31,142 nucleotides of DNA, taken from assembly GCA_047630355.1 (NCBI GenBank), contig JBLHXN010000031.1, positions 1 to 31,142 on the forward strand. The letters run 5' to 3'. The notes below the pieces were generated by a model. The model was not told the DNA's origin. It saw nothing but the letters and a program-made list of their open reading frames with translations, and searched no databases. Both the position numbers and the translations under genes were made by a program. The first letter of the stretch is position 1. Each line of letters opens with the position of its first letter. This document shows positions 1 through 8,034 of this stretch, piece by piece. Source of the DNA: JANQUM01 sp047630355. GTDB taxonomy: Bacteria; Bacteroidota; Bacteroidia; Cytophagales; Spirosomataceae.

Positions 1-188
1 GTTATCACGCCTAGGAAATTCATGATTCCGGACCAAATTACGGCTTGTGTTGGTTTGAGAGAATTGGTGTAAATTACTGTAGCAACGGCGTTTGCCGTGT
101 CATGGAAGCCATTTATGAACTCGAATGCACAAGCTGCTAAGAGAGCAATGCACAGCAAGATGAAAATATCGGTTTCGAGTCCAAACAT
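1..188 (-). CDS. pit: PiT-family inorganic phosphate transporter, N-terminal part (cut by window edge)
   Basis: Low-affinity, ion-coupled phosphate permease of the inner membrane. This reading frame is open to the left edge, so only the first 62 residues are present. After ATG at 188 comes a hydrophobic helix (about residues 8-20) and then the family signature NGFHDTANAVATVIYT at about residues 25-40. That Asn-Gly-Phe-His-Asp-Thr-Ala-Asn block is diagnostic for PiT/PHO4 carriers. The gene follows rlmN on the same strand after a 189-bp gap in which I see no clear terminator or promoter, so co-transcription is undecided. Identification is firm at family level; substrate (phosphate rather than sulfate) is inferred from the family. 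Confidence 0.9.
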   Translation of the reverse strand, partial: MFGLETDIFILLCIALLAACAFEFINGFHDTANAVATVIYTNSLKPTQAVIWSGIMNFLGVI

Positions 189-377
189 GGTCGGTAGTTA
201 AATAAACCGCAAATTTGATGAATAAAAACTACTTATCTTTTTTGACCGTATTAACTTAATGTAAACAAGTGACCGCAGGTAAATGTAAAAGGTGAGAGGT
301 AAATGCAAAAAGGTTGAAAGAGAAGCGGAAAACCGAAACTCAACAACCTTTGTAGCGTGCTAACTTAAACCCTAAAC

Positions 378-1415
378 TTACTTCTCTTTGATCGCTAATT
401 GTCCACAAGCTGCATCAATATCTTTTCCGCGGCTTCTGCGTACGTTCACATTTACGCCGTGTCTTTCGAGGTAGTTGGCAAATTTTTCAATGGCTTCCGG
501 ATCAGCATTTTTGAAATTTGCTTCACTGATTGGATTGTATTCAATAATATTAACTTTAGAAGGGACTTTTTTGCAGAACTTCAGGAGTTCTTCGGCATCT
601 TGGAGCGTATCGTTAAAACCGTGAAAAACGATGTATTCAAACGTAATCTTATTTTTCGTCTTGAGGTAAAAATAGTTGAGTGCTTCTTCCAGATTAGCAA
701 GACTATTCGACTCGTTTATCGGCATGATTTGATTACGCTTCGTATCATTAGCCGCGTGAAGTGATAAAGCTAAATTGAACTTTACTTCATCGTCACCCAA
801 CTTCTTTATCATTTTGGCAATTCCCGCCGTAGAGATCGTCAAACGTTTAGGAGACCAGTTCAATCCTGTTTCGGAAGTAATTAATTCTACTGACTTTAGC
901 ACGTTGGCGTAATTGAGAAGCGGCTCGCCCATTCCCATATAAACCACGTTTGTGAGCGGGGCGGAATAGGTCCTTTCAGCTCGTTCTTTGATAAGTACTA
1001 CCTGATCGTAAATTTCAGCGGCGGTAAGGTTACGCTCACGGTTCATATAACCTGTCGCACAAAACTTACAACTAAGCGAGCACCCTACTTGCGAAGATAC
1101 GCAGGCGGTCATGCGGGAGTCAGTTGGAATCAAAACACCCTCCACAATATGATCATCGTGTAGTGCAAAACCGAACTTGATAGTACGGTCGTTGCTTATT
1201 TGTTCGTCCCGAACCCGAACTGGATTAATCACGAAGTTTTCCTTTAGCTTATCGCGAAGCGAAACCGAGAGATTGGTCATGTCATCAAAACTGAAGGCTG
1301 ACTTTTCGTAGAGCCATTCCCAAACCTGTTTTGCCCGAAAACTTTTTTCGCTGTTATCAGAAAACCAGGTTTTGATGAAGGGCAGGTCTTTTGTCCGAAT
1401 ATCTATCTTATTCAT
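378..1415 (-). CDS. rlmN: 23S rRNA (adenine2503-C2)/tRNA (adenine37-C2) methyltransferase RlmN
   Basis: Radical-SAM enzyme that methylates C2 of A2503 in 23S rRNA and of A37 in some tRNAs, a cytoplasmic step in ribosome function. At 345 residues it is the usual length. The Cx3Cx2C cluster ligands are C112, C116 and C119 (motif CSLSCKFCATG). C105, seven residues before the cluster, and C337 near the C-terminus (AACGQLA) match the two catalytic cysteines of the E. coli enzyme (C118 and C355). A GMGEPLLNY motif follows, as in the family. It begins with ATG at 1415, divergent from the protease gene at 1521. The gene stands alone and appears intact. Confidence 0.96.
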   Translation of the reverse strand: MNKIDIRTKDLPFIKTWFSDNSEKSFRAKQVWEWLYEKSAFSFDDMTNLSVSLRDKLKENFVINPVRVRDEQISNDRTIKFGFALHDDHIVEGVLIPTDSRMTACVSSQVGCSLSCKFCATGYMNRERNLTAAEIYDQVVLIKERAERTYSAPLTNVVYMGMGEPLLNYANVLKSVELITSETGLNWSPKRLTISTAGIAKMIKKLGDDEVKFNLALSLHAANDTKRNQIMPINESNSLANLEEALNYFYLKTKNKITFEYIVFHGFNDTLQDAEELLKFCKKVPSKVNIIEYNPISEANFKNADPEAIEKFANYLERHGVNVNVRRSRGKDIDAACGQLAIKEK

Positions 1416-1440
1416 TTAATATAAAGGATTTCTAATATTT

Positions 1441-1469
1441 CACGAACAACTTTATTAGTAAAGTTCGTG
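1441..1469. promoter_or_regulatory. Inverted repeat between divergent rlmN and protease genes
   Basis: CACGAA...CTTTA and TAAAG...TTCGTG face each other around a 4-base centre (TTAG), with three extra bases in the left arm. It lies in the 105-bp gap between two divergent start codons, so it could be an operator or a leader hairpin. No match to a known operator is recognised. Confidence 0.3.
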
Positions 1470-1520
1470 TTACTCTTTAAAGAAAAGATTGTAATTTTCT
1501 ACTTATGAAGGAGCGTCAAT

Positions 1521-2807
1521 ATGAAAAATATCAACTTAATGCGGTGCTTTACTTTTTTAGTAACCGTTCTCTTTTTAGGAGGATGTAAGGCTTTAGAGAA
1601 AAGAAAGGCAGAAAAAGACGCAAGGTTTGGCTTTCACTTTAAAGGTAAAAAGCAAAAGTACGCTAAAATTCCTTTCGAATTATCTTCCAATCTGATAGTT
1701 GTCAAAGTATCCATCGACGAATCTGACACCCTCAATTTCATATTAGATACCGGCGTTACTTCCACAATCATCACCGACCCTGAAATTGCAAACAAAATTG
1801 GGTTGAATTACGTTCGTGACGTGTTGGTGAGTGGTGCCGGCGAAGGCGACCCAATAGTCGCTTCCATATCAATTGGTCACACGTTGCGTTTGTCAAACGA
1901 AATCATTGCCCGAGGACAAAATATCGTAGTTATTAATGATAGTATACTGAACTTATCGCAGTACCTCGGCATTCCGGTTCACGGAATTTTTGGTCACGAC
2001 ATTTTTGCAGCATTCGTAGTAACGATGGATTTTGAGAATAAAATGCTTTACATTTCGAGCCCGGAATCATTCAAGTTTAGAAGGCACCACGGAAAAAAGT
2101 ATCCAATAGTGGTTACGCAATCAAAACCTTATACCGAAGCCATTTCATTGGTAAGTAATGGCAAGTCACAACCAATGAAACTCGTGATAGACACGGGGGC
2201 GGGGCACGCTTTGATGCTCAATGCTACGGGTAGTCAGGAAATGATTTCGCTCCCCGAAAAGGTAATCAGGGCAAATCTGGGACGTGGACTGAATGGCGAT
2301 ATTAACGGTCATTTGGGAAGGGTAAATAAAATTAAACTAGGGGATATTGAAATCAAAAATATTCTGGCTTCGTTTCCTGATAGTATTTCATTTAGTATGA
2401 AATTTCCGGCCACTGATTACGACCGCCAAGGTAGTATTGGGTGTGAATTATTACGCCGTTTTAGGGTTACGCTTAATTACCGGGAGAATTACATGGCTCT
2501 CAGACCAGTTAAGGTTCGGATAAAAGAATCTTTCGAACATGACATGAGCGGGTTGGAAATTCGGGCGGAGGGTGAGCAGCTTGATCGTTACTTTATTAAG
2601 TCAGTAGATAATTATTCACCCGCTGCATTGGCGGGAATTAGAGTAAATGACGAATTAGTTTTTTTAAATAATAAGAACGTTAGTAATCTGAAAATCAATG
2701 ATATAATTCGGATTCTTTCGCAAAAGGAGGGGAAGGGCGTAGAAGTTTTTGTGCGGCGGGATGGCACATTACAGTTCTTTTACTTTACTTTGAAGCGTTT
2801 CATTTAA
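1521..2807 (+). CDS. Retropepsin-like aspartyl protease lipoprotein with C-terminal PDZ domain
   Basis: Predicted envelope aspartyl protease of 428 residues. The N-terminus is a lipoprotein signal (hydrophobic 10-20, lipobox LFLGGC, lipidated C22). Two retropepsin half-domains follow in tandem: FILDTGVTSTIIT (catalytic D76) with a later GIFGHDIF, and LVIDTGAGHALML (D224) with a later IGCELLRRF. Each pair resembles the DTG...G-x-x-G-x-D/E arrangement of retropepsins, so the protein may form the two-Asp active site within one chain. Residues from about 345 to 428 read as a PDZ domain (SPAALAGIRVNDELVFLNN). The start is ATG 1521, preceded by a good GGAG at about -11. A membrane nuclease gene begins 16 bp downstream, so co-transcription is likely. 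Physiological substrate is unknown. Confidence 0.85.
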   Translation: MKNINLMRCFTFLVTVLFLGGCKALEKRKAEKDARFGFHFKGKKQKYAKIPFELSSNLIVVKVSIDESDTLNFILDTGVTSTIITDPEIANKIGLNYVRDVLVSGAGEGDPIVASISIGHTLRLSNEIIARGQNIVVINDSILNLSQYLGIPVHGIFGHDIFAAFVVTMDFENKMLYISSPESFKFRRHHGKKYPIVVTQSKPYTEAISLVSNGKSQPMKLVIDTGAGHALMLNATGSQEMISLPEKVIRANLGRGLNGDINGHLGRVNKIKLGDIEIKNILASFPDSISFSMKFPATDYDRQGSIGCELLRRFRVTLNYRENYMALRPVKVRIKESFEHDMSGLEIRAEGEQLDRYFIKSVDNYSPAALAGIRVNDELVFLNNKNVSNLKINDIIRILSQKEGKGVEVFVRRDGTLQFFYFTLKRFI

Positions 2808-2823
2808 TAACTAAATCTCCTAA

Positions 2824-3819
2824 ATGGGTTCTAACCGCATTGTTCTAATTTTAATATTTATCGGTATTGGCTACTTTTTACTTTACCAAGACAGCGAAGG
2901 GCCGATGTCGAAATTTACGGATTCATTGAAAAATGTCTTTTCAACCGAAAAATCGCAGGAAACAGAAAATCCCTACAAAGCTAAAGAGAAGCCAACTTTT
3001 AAAGGCGAAGAAATATTAGACGACGCCAAAGACGTCATCACCCAAAAAGTCGAAGAAACAACTTCTGACTTCCTGAACGAATTCAAAGAGAAAATCTTCG
3101 GAAAATCTGATTCAGTAAATAACGATTTACCAGCTGAGTACTTTCCAGTTTCTAAGAAAAAACTTGAAGTGGTGAACCACAAAGCCTACGCACTTGGCTA
3201 CGACGAAGACCACGAGCAATCTGCTTGGGCATTTCACGTATTGACCAAAGCCTTTACTTACGGGGAAGCATCCCGCCGTGGGGTGAGCTTCAAACCTGAT
3301 GACAAAGTTTCAACCTCTTCGGCTCTTGCTACTGATTTTACCCGAACTGGTTACGATCGCGGTCATTTGGTTCCTTCCGGTGACTTTAAGTGCTGTCAGG
3401 ATTTGATGGAAGACACTTTTTGGGTTAGTAATCTGATTCCCCAAGATCCGGATTGTAACCGACATACCTGGAATAATTTAGAACAGCAAACCCGCAACTG
3501 GGCAAGGAAGAAAAATCGTCTTTATGTGTTTACGGGACCAATTTTGGAACCCGGGCTTAAAAAAATTGGACAGTACAACCGGATTTCTGTTCCTGAGCGG
3601 CTTTATAAAGTAATATTTTTTCTTGATGAGTCAAATATCGAAAACTCTCAGGTAAAAGCATTTTTGCTTCCTAATAAATCTGAGCTTGGTCCAAACTTCA
3701 ATCTCTTCAAAGCATCTGTTGATGAAATCGAACAGGCATCTGGTTTGGATTTTCTCGCACCACTTCCTGATGCGTTAGAAAAAAGGTTAGAGGAAACCAT
3801 TTCTACCTCCAAGTGGTAG
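2824..3819 (+). CDS. DNA/RNA non-specific endonuclease (NUC1/NucA type), membrane-anchored
   Basis: Metal-dependent nuclease of the Serratia/NucA beta-beta-alpha-metal class, 331 residues. A single hydrophobic segment at about 5-21 looks like a signal anchor, then an acidic, helical linker (about 25-105) leads to the catalytic domain (about 110-325). The DRGH motif is D178-H181, with H181 as general base. N212 and E220 in the NRHTWNNLE stretch correspond to the Mg-binding Asn and Glu of Serratia nuclease (Asn119 and Glu127). YVFTGPIL after it is also typical. All catalytic residues are present. With an N-in anchor the active domain would face the periplasm or outside, suggesting extracellular nucleic-acid degradation. 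It follows the retropepsin lipoprotein by 16 bp. Confidence 0.9.
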   Translation: MGSNRIVLILIFIGIGYFLLYQDSEGPMSKFTDSLKNVFSTEKSQETENPYKAKEKPTFKGEEILDDAKDVITQKVEETTSDFLNEFKEKIFGKSDSVNNDLPAEYFPVSKKKLEVVNHKAYALGYDEDHEQSAWAFHVLTKAFTYGEASRRGVSFKPDDKVSTSSALATDFTRTGYDRGHLVPSGDFKCCQDLMEDTFWVSNLIPQDPDCNRHTWNNLEQQTRNWARKKNRLYVFTGPILEPGLKKIGQYNRISVPERLYKVIFFLDESNIENSQVKAFLLPNKSELGPNFNLFKASVDEIEQASGLDFLAPLPDALEKRLEETISTSKW

Positions 3820-3836
3820 TAAGGTATATTATTGCC

Positions 3837-3844
3837 TATTTTTG
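3837..3844 (+). promoter_or_regulatory. Bacteroidota -7 promoter element (TATTTTTG) for the antiporter gene
   Basis: TATTTTTG exactly fits the Bacteroidota -7 consensus TAnnTTTG and lies 34 bp before the ATG at 3879. A TTTG -33 element is not clear at the expected place. Confidence 0.5.
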
Positions 3845-3878
3845 CAGTTAATAATTACCGATTTTCCTCCAAATTTGT

Positions 3879-5090
3879 ATGGATAGTTATACTTTGGTCA
3901 TTTATTTGACGGGCATTGTCATCATCTCGTATTTATACAATATCATCAGCCGGAAAATCCGCGTTCCGTCGGTATTGCTCTTACTCGGAACCGGTATATT
4001 CCTCAGAAACTTTTTTGACGGTAAGTTTTTGCCTTTTGATGTAATCAGCAGAGGGGTAGAAACGCTCGGAATAATTGGTCTGATAATGATTATTCTGGAA
4101 GCAGCACTTGATCTGAATATTCGGAAAGATAAGCTGCTGATGATTGGAAAAGCATTCTTTTCGGCGTTGATAATCCTGATTGTCTCCTCTTTCTTTATCG
4201 CCTACATGATGAATTACATGCTCAAAGAGCCATTCGTCAACTGCCTGATTTACGCTGTTCCGCTATCTATTGTGAGTAGTGCCATCGTGCTGCCGAGCGT
4301 GGACATGCTAACCCCCGAAAGTAAAGAATTTATAATTTATGAGGCATCTTTTTCTGATATTTTAGGAATTCTATTGTTCAATTACCTCATTAGCGTTGAG
4401 CAGTTTACACCACTTTCGGGCGTTATTTACGGAGGTAAAATTGTGTTGGGTTCAGTATTGTCATTTATTGTGGCGTTGATACTCATCTACTTGCTCTCAA
4501 AAATAACTTTGCACGTTAAGTTCTTCTTAATGTTTGCGGTGCTGATTGCACTTTATACCATCGGTAAATTGCTACAGCTGCCTTCATTGATTATCATTCT
4601 GTTGTTCGGCCTTTTAGTGAATAACCCCTCGCTGATACGACCCAAGAAATTATTGAATTACATTAATATAGATGCGTTTCGAAAATTGGGGGAACAATTA
4701 AAAGACATCACCGCCGAAACCTCTTTCATTGTCCGGACTTTCTTTTTCCTTCTGTTTGGCTATTCTATCAATACTTCCGTGCTGATTGAAAAGGACGTTT
4801 TGGTAATTGGCACGATGATCGTCTTACTGCTTTTATTGGTACGCTTTACTTTCCTGAAATACTTGAATCCGAAACAAAACCCGTTGCCAGAATTGCTGAT
4901 AATGCCTCGCGGATTGATTACTATCTTGCTGTTTTATAACATTCCCGAAGCCAACACGCTCGTTAACTTTAATCAGGGAATCTTGTTCTACGTGATTTTA
5001 GTGACCAGTTTTCTAATGATGATTGGACTTTTAGTGACAAAACAGGAAGTGGTGGAAGGGGTTGAGAGTTCAGACCACCATTTGATGTGA
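3879..5090 (+). CDS. Cation:proton antiporter (CPA superfamily, Na_H_Exchanger domain)
   Basis: Inner-membrane monovalent cation/H+ exchanger of 403 residues with about a dozen hydrophobic segments along its length. It has the layout of the CPA family: an amphipathic first helix with IRVPSVLLLLGTGIFL, and the conserved ion-site helix region YEASFSDILGILLFN near the middle, where acidic residues carry the ion. No C-terminal TrkA-N or TrkA-C regulatory domain is present, and the protein ends shortly after the last hydrophobic segment. The start at ATG 3879 lies just behind a TATTTTTG element. Its last codons overlap the next gene (GTGA at 5087-5090), which suggests translational coupling. Na+ versus K+ preference cannot be read from the sequence. 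Confidence 0.85.
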   Translation: MDSYTLVIYLTGIVIISYLYNIISRKIRVPSVLLLLGTGIFLRNFFDGKFLPFDVISRGVETLGIIGLIMIILEAALDLNIRKDKLLMIGKAFFSALIILIVSSFFIAYMMNYMLKEPFVNCLIYAVPLSIVSSAIVLPSVDMLTPESKEFIIYEASFSDILGILLFNYLISVEQFTPLSGVIYGGKIVLGSVLSFIVALILIYLLSKITLHVKFFLMFAVLIALYTIGKLLQLPSLIIILLFGLLVNNPSLIRPKKLLNYINIDAFRKLGEQLKDITAETSFIVRTFFFLLFGYSINTSVLIEKDVLVIGTMIVLLLLLVRFTFLKYLNPKQNPLPELLIMPRGLITILLFYNIPEANTLVNFNQGILFYVILVTSFLMMIGLLVTKQEVVEGVESSDHHLM

Positions 5091-5731
5091 AAAGTACGGA
5101 ATACATACCGGCGTTGCGTTATCATTTTCTGACACCCATTTACGATGTTTTTATAAAATCCGTTGTTCCCGAAAAAAAAGTCAAAACCCGAACCGTTGAA
5201 CTTGCTCAATTAAAACCCGACGACAATGTTTTAGACTTCGGTTGTGGCACCGGAACATTGTTGCAGTTTCTAAAAGAGAAGCATCCTGCCACAGAATGTA
5301 CCGGAGTAGATAATGACCCGAGAATGATGAAAGTAGCGAAGGAAAAACTATCGCGAGTGTCAAAAGTACAACTGGTTGAATACGCCGGACACTCATTGCC
5401 ATTCATAGATAATAGTTTCAACGCTGTTGTTTCAACGTGGGTTTTTCATCACCTGACTAATGAGCAAAAAGCTCAGGCATTTACCGAAATCTATCGCGTG
5501 CTAAAACCAAACGGTAAATTTGTGGTAGCTGATTGGGGAAAACCGCAGAATGGTTTAATGAAGTTTCTTTTTTTTATTCTCCGAATCGTTGATAATTTTG
5601 AAGCAACGCAAGTTAATTTCGAAGGGCGACTCCCCGAATTTATGCGAGCCGCAAATTTCCGAAACGTTGAAATCGTTGGAAACCAATCAACCTTACTGGG
5701 AACGCTGACTTACTACACAGCAACCAAATGA
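5087..5731 (+). CDS. Class I SAM-dependent methyltransferase (Methyltransf_11/UbiE-like)
   Basis: Rossmann-fold methyltransferase of 214 residues. Motif I is NVLDFGCGTGTLL at about 47-59, the acidic ribose-binding strand is TGVDNDPRMM, and the later motifs are VVSTWVFHHL and YRVLKPNGKFVVADWG, as in Methyltransf_11 proteins. The start is GTG at 5087, which overlaps the TGA stop of the antiporter gene (GTGA); no later ATG precedes motif I at a sensible place. The overlap implies co-translation with the antiporter, but no functional link is evident. The substrate is unknown. UbiE/COQ5-like similarity is general and does not prove a quinone substrate. Confidence 0.82.
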   Translation: MKSTEYIPALRYHFLTPIYDVFIKSVVPEKKVKTRTVELAQLKPDDNVLDFGCGTGTLLQFLKEKHPATECTGVDNDPRMMKVAKEKLSRVSKVQLVEYAGHSLPFIDNSFNAVVSTWVFHHLTNEQKAQAFTEIYRVLKPNGKFVVADWGKPQNGLMKFLFFILRIVDNFEATQVNFEGRLPEFMRAANFRNVEIVGNQSTLLGTLTYYTATK

Positions 5732-5786
5732 CTTTCGGGTTTTCTCCCGGCAATTTATTTTTTTAGTAATCATTCTTATAAATCGC

Positions 5787-5794
5787 TATTTTTG
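5787..5794 (+). promoter_or_regulatory. Bacteroidota -7 promoter element (TATTTTTG) for the second methyltransferase
   Basis: TATTTTTG matches TAnnTTTG exactly, 18 bp before the ATG at 5813, implying a very short 5' leader. Because this element covers the possible TTG start at 5792, it supports the ATG as the true start. Confidence 0.55.
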
Positions 5795-5812
5795 CGGATA
5801 AATTCAAGCTTT

Positions 5813-6586
5813 ATGACTTACGCAACAACTGAAATAACAAGTGCCGAAATTCCGTCGGACAATCCTGTTCATCAACGCCTGTACTTTCCGTACGAAGCAG
5901 CAGCAAAAGAAATCTCGGGAAAGGTTTTAGAACTTGGTTGTGGATGGGGCAGGGGCGTAGAAAAAGTGCTTTCTGTCGTGGATCATTACACGGGTCTTGA
6001 CAAAAACGAGCCACTGATTCAGAAGTTACAAGATGCTTACCCAAAGCATACTTTTGAAACCGCAGATTTGCCATTTTTGACCAAATTTCAAGATAACACG
6101 TTTGATTATATTTTGACGTTTCAGGTCATTGAACACATTCAGGACGACCATAAATTCCTCGCAGAAGCAAATCGGGTACTCAAGCCGGGCGGTAAAATAT
6201 TTTTGACCACCGTTAATAAGGATTACTCATTGAGCCGAAATCCGTGGCATGTCCGTGAATATAAAACCGACGAACTGAAAAGTCTGATGGAAAAGTATTT
6301 CACTAAAGTTGATGCGTGGGGCGTGGGTGGAAACGATAAGATTTGGCAGTATTACGAAGAGAACAAAAAGTCGGTGCGGAATATAATGAAGTGGGATGTG
6401 TTGGATTTACAACACCGTTTACCCGCCTGGATGCTGCAAGTTCCGTACGAAATCCTGAACCGCTTCAACCGCAATAAATTGATGGATAAAGCCCAGGGTG
6501 TTGCCGCCGATATTAACTGGGACGATCATTTCGTGTCAAAAAATCCCGACGAGTGCATTGACTTCTATTTTATCGGGACGAAGTGA
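5813..6586 (+). CDS. Class I SAM-dependent methyltransferase
   Basis: A 257-residue methyltransferase. The frame extends upstream to a TTG at 5792, but ATG 5813 (MTYATTEITS) is preferred because the TTG lies inside a consensus promoter element. Motif I is VLELGCGWGRGVEKVL at about residues 40-55, followed by YTGLDKNEPLIQ, then DYILTFQVIEHIQDDH and EANRVLKPGGKIFLTTVN. The C-terminal third (about 165-257) extends beyond the core fold and probably forms a substrate cap. Its aromatic, basic composition does not identify a substrate. It is unrelated to the methyltransferase just upstream beyond the common fold. A palindromic repeat cluster begins 3 bp after its stop. Confidence 0.82.
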   Translation: MTYATTEITSAEIPSDNPVHQRLYFPYEAAAKEISGKVLELGCGWGRGVEKVLSVVDHYTGLDKNEPLIQKLQDAYPKHTFETADLPFLTKFQDNTFDYILTFQVIEHIQDDHKFLAEANRVLKPGGKIFLTTVNKDYSLSRNPWHVREYKTDELKSLMEKYFTKVDAWGVGGNDKIWQYYEENKKSVRNIMKWDVLDLQHRLPAWMLQVPYEILNRFNRNKLMDKAQGVAADINWDDHFVSKNPDECIDFYFIGTK

Positions 6587-6589
6587 TGT

Positions 6590-6699
6590 GGCTTCGGCTT
6601 CGCTCAGCCACCACGGCTCCGCTCGGCTATGTTCGTTGGCTGAGCGGAGCCGAAGCCAAGATTGTTTCGCTCGACCACGTCCGTTGGCTGAGCGAAGCT
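6590..6699. repeat. REP-like palindromic repeat cluster
   Basis: Two 21-base arms, 6590-6610 and 6637-6657, are complementary at 20 of 21 positions (the exception is a G.T pair) around a 26-base centre. The centre holds a competing arm, CGGCTCCGCTCGGC at 6614-6627, and a third partial copy, TTGGCTGAGCGAAGCT, follows at 6684-6699. The unit GGCTGAGCGGAGCCGAAGCC is much richer in G+C than the flanks. It starts 3 bp after the methyltransferase stop and ends 37 bp before the hemW coding start. It could act as a transcript-end or attenuating hairpin. Small frames crossing it are not genes. Confidence 0.75.
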
Positions 6700-6736
6700 A
6701 ATAACTCAATAACGTATAAACTTAACAACTTCAGCA

Positions 6737-7918
6737 ATCTCACACCTATACCTACATATTCCATTCTGCCGTCGGGCGTGTCATTATTGTGACTATCATT
6801 TTAGCACAAATCTGCAACGTAAAACCGATGTTGTGTCGGCGATTATTAAAGAGATTTACCTGCGGAAAGATTATATACCCGATGGTAAACTCAAGACAAT
6901 TTACTTTGGCGGAGGTACTCCTTCACTATTGAACATTAATGAACTACACGATATTTTTGAAACTGTTCACCACCTTTTTGAAGTCGAAAAAAACGCTGAA
7001 ATCACGTTGGAGGCAAACCCCGACGATATTACCAAAGAGCGGTTGTTGATTTGGCAACGGTTTGGCATCAATCGGTTGAGTATCGGTATTCAATCGTTCA
7101 ACGATGATTACCTCAAATATATGAACCGGATTCACACGTCGAAAATGGCGACAGAATGCGTTCAGGAATCTCAGAGCGTTGGTATTACTAATTTATCGAT
7201 TGATTTGATTTACGGTGTAAACCCAAATAATTACAAGAAACCCGCCCGTAAATCAAGCAATCCGCCTCCAGTTTTTACCGAAAAAGAGCTGCATTTAAAT
7301 TGGCAAAAAGACCTGAAAACAGCATTTAAGCTAAACGTGCCGCATATTTCAAGTTATTGTCTCACCATTGAGGAAAAAACGGTGTTTGGTACCTGGTTAG
7401 AAAATAAGCAAATAGAAGACGTAGATGACGGCTTTGCGGCTGTTCAGTTCCGAACGCTGCAACGGGAAATGAAAGCTGACGGTTTTGAGCAATATGAAGT
7501 GGCGAGTTTTGCGAAAGAAGGAAAATACGCCGTTCATAATACCTCTTATTGGTCGGGCGAATCTTATCTGGGAGTTGGGCCTTCCGCTCACTCTTTTAAC
7601 GGAACGTCGCGGCAGTTCAATATTTCTAATAACACAACGTACATTAAGAATCTGGATGAACGCCTTGTACCGTTCACACTAGAGAAGTTAACGCCCGAAA
7701 ATAGGTTTAATGAATTGGTAATGACCGGATTACGAACCGTTTGGGGCGTTTCGACTGAACGGCTAAAAGAAACCGGAATCATCATTCCTGACGAGTTCTA
7801 CCAAACCATTCAATTCTTCGAAAAGCAGGAAAAACTTACTTTTGAAAACGACGTTTTGAAATTAACCGACAAAGGAAAATTCTTTGCTGACGGAATTGCG
7901 GCGGAGTTGTTTGTTTAG
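6737..7918 (+). CDS. hemW: HemW-like radical SAM haem chaperone, apparent ATC start
   Basis: HemW (formerly annotated as anaerobic coproporphyrinogen III oxidase) binds haem and an Fe-S cluster and delivers haem to membrane enzymes. A standard start exists only at GTG 6833, but the frame upstream encodes HLYLHIPFCRRACHYCDYHF, the family's N-terminal radical-SAM motif Cx3Cx2C. The frame is closed by TAA at 6710-6712, and no ATG, GTG or TTG lies between that stop and the cysteines. The codon where ATG is expected, two residues before the HLYLHIPFC block, is ATC at 6737. From there the protein has 393 residues. Later motifs are intact: TIYFGGGTPSLL, RLSIGIQSFND, and YWSGESYLGVGPSAHS. About 18 extra basic/proline-rich residues follow IYGVN. 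A mutated or miscalled start is the alternative to a real AUC start. Confidence 0.85.
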   Translation: MSHLYLHIPFCRRACHYCDYHFSTNLQRKTDVVSAIIKEIYLRKDYIPDGKLKTIYFGGGTPSLLNINELHDIFETVHHLFEVEKNAEITLEANPDDITKERLLIWQRFGINRLSIGIQSFNDDYLKYMNRIHTSKMATECVQESQSVGITNLSIDLIYGVNPNNYKKPARKSSNPPPVFTEKELHLNWQKDLKTAFKLNVPHISSYCLTIEEKTVFGTWLENKQIEDVDDGFAAVQFRTLQREMKADGFEQYEVASFAKEGKYAVHNTSYWSGESYLGVGPSAHSFNGTSRQFNISNNTTYIKNLDERLVPFTLEKLTPENRFNELVMTGLRTVWGVSTERLKETGIIIPDEFYQTIQFFEKQEKLTFENDVLKLTDKGKFFADGIAAELFV

Positions 7919-8034
7919 GATTGATTTATAACGTCTCGGCTATGGTTAGTACGGGGTTAAAAAATGATTAACTTTCGATTAAACACTTAGCCAAATCTTT
8001 TTATTTTGTTTTATCTTTTCATTTTAAAGCCAAA
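7919..8034. other. Intergenic region with cassette-edge repeat
   Basis: No gene. Positions 7939-7960 (GCTATGGTTAGTACGGGGTT followed by AA) resemble the reverse complement of 11901-11920; both begin with GCTA and end with CGGGGTTAA. The two sites bracket the AT-rich oxidoreductase module in inverted orientation. Confidence 0.4.

Noticed and set aside
6498..6792. Small open frames rich in Arg/Ser/Leu across the palindromic repeats
   Set aside because: They are translations of the GC-rich repeat and of the end of the methyltransferase gene; the true coding frame downstream is hemW.
6833..7918. HemW starting at GTG 6833
   Set aside because: It would lack the Cx3Cx2C cluster motif that is readable in frame just upstream.
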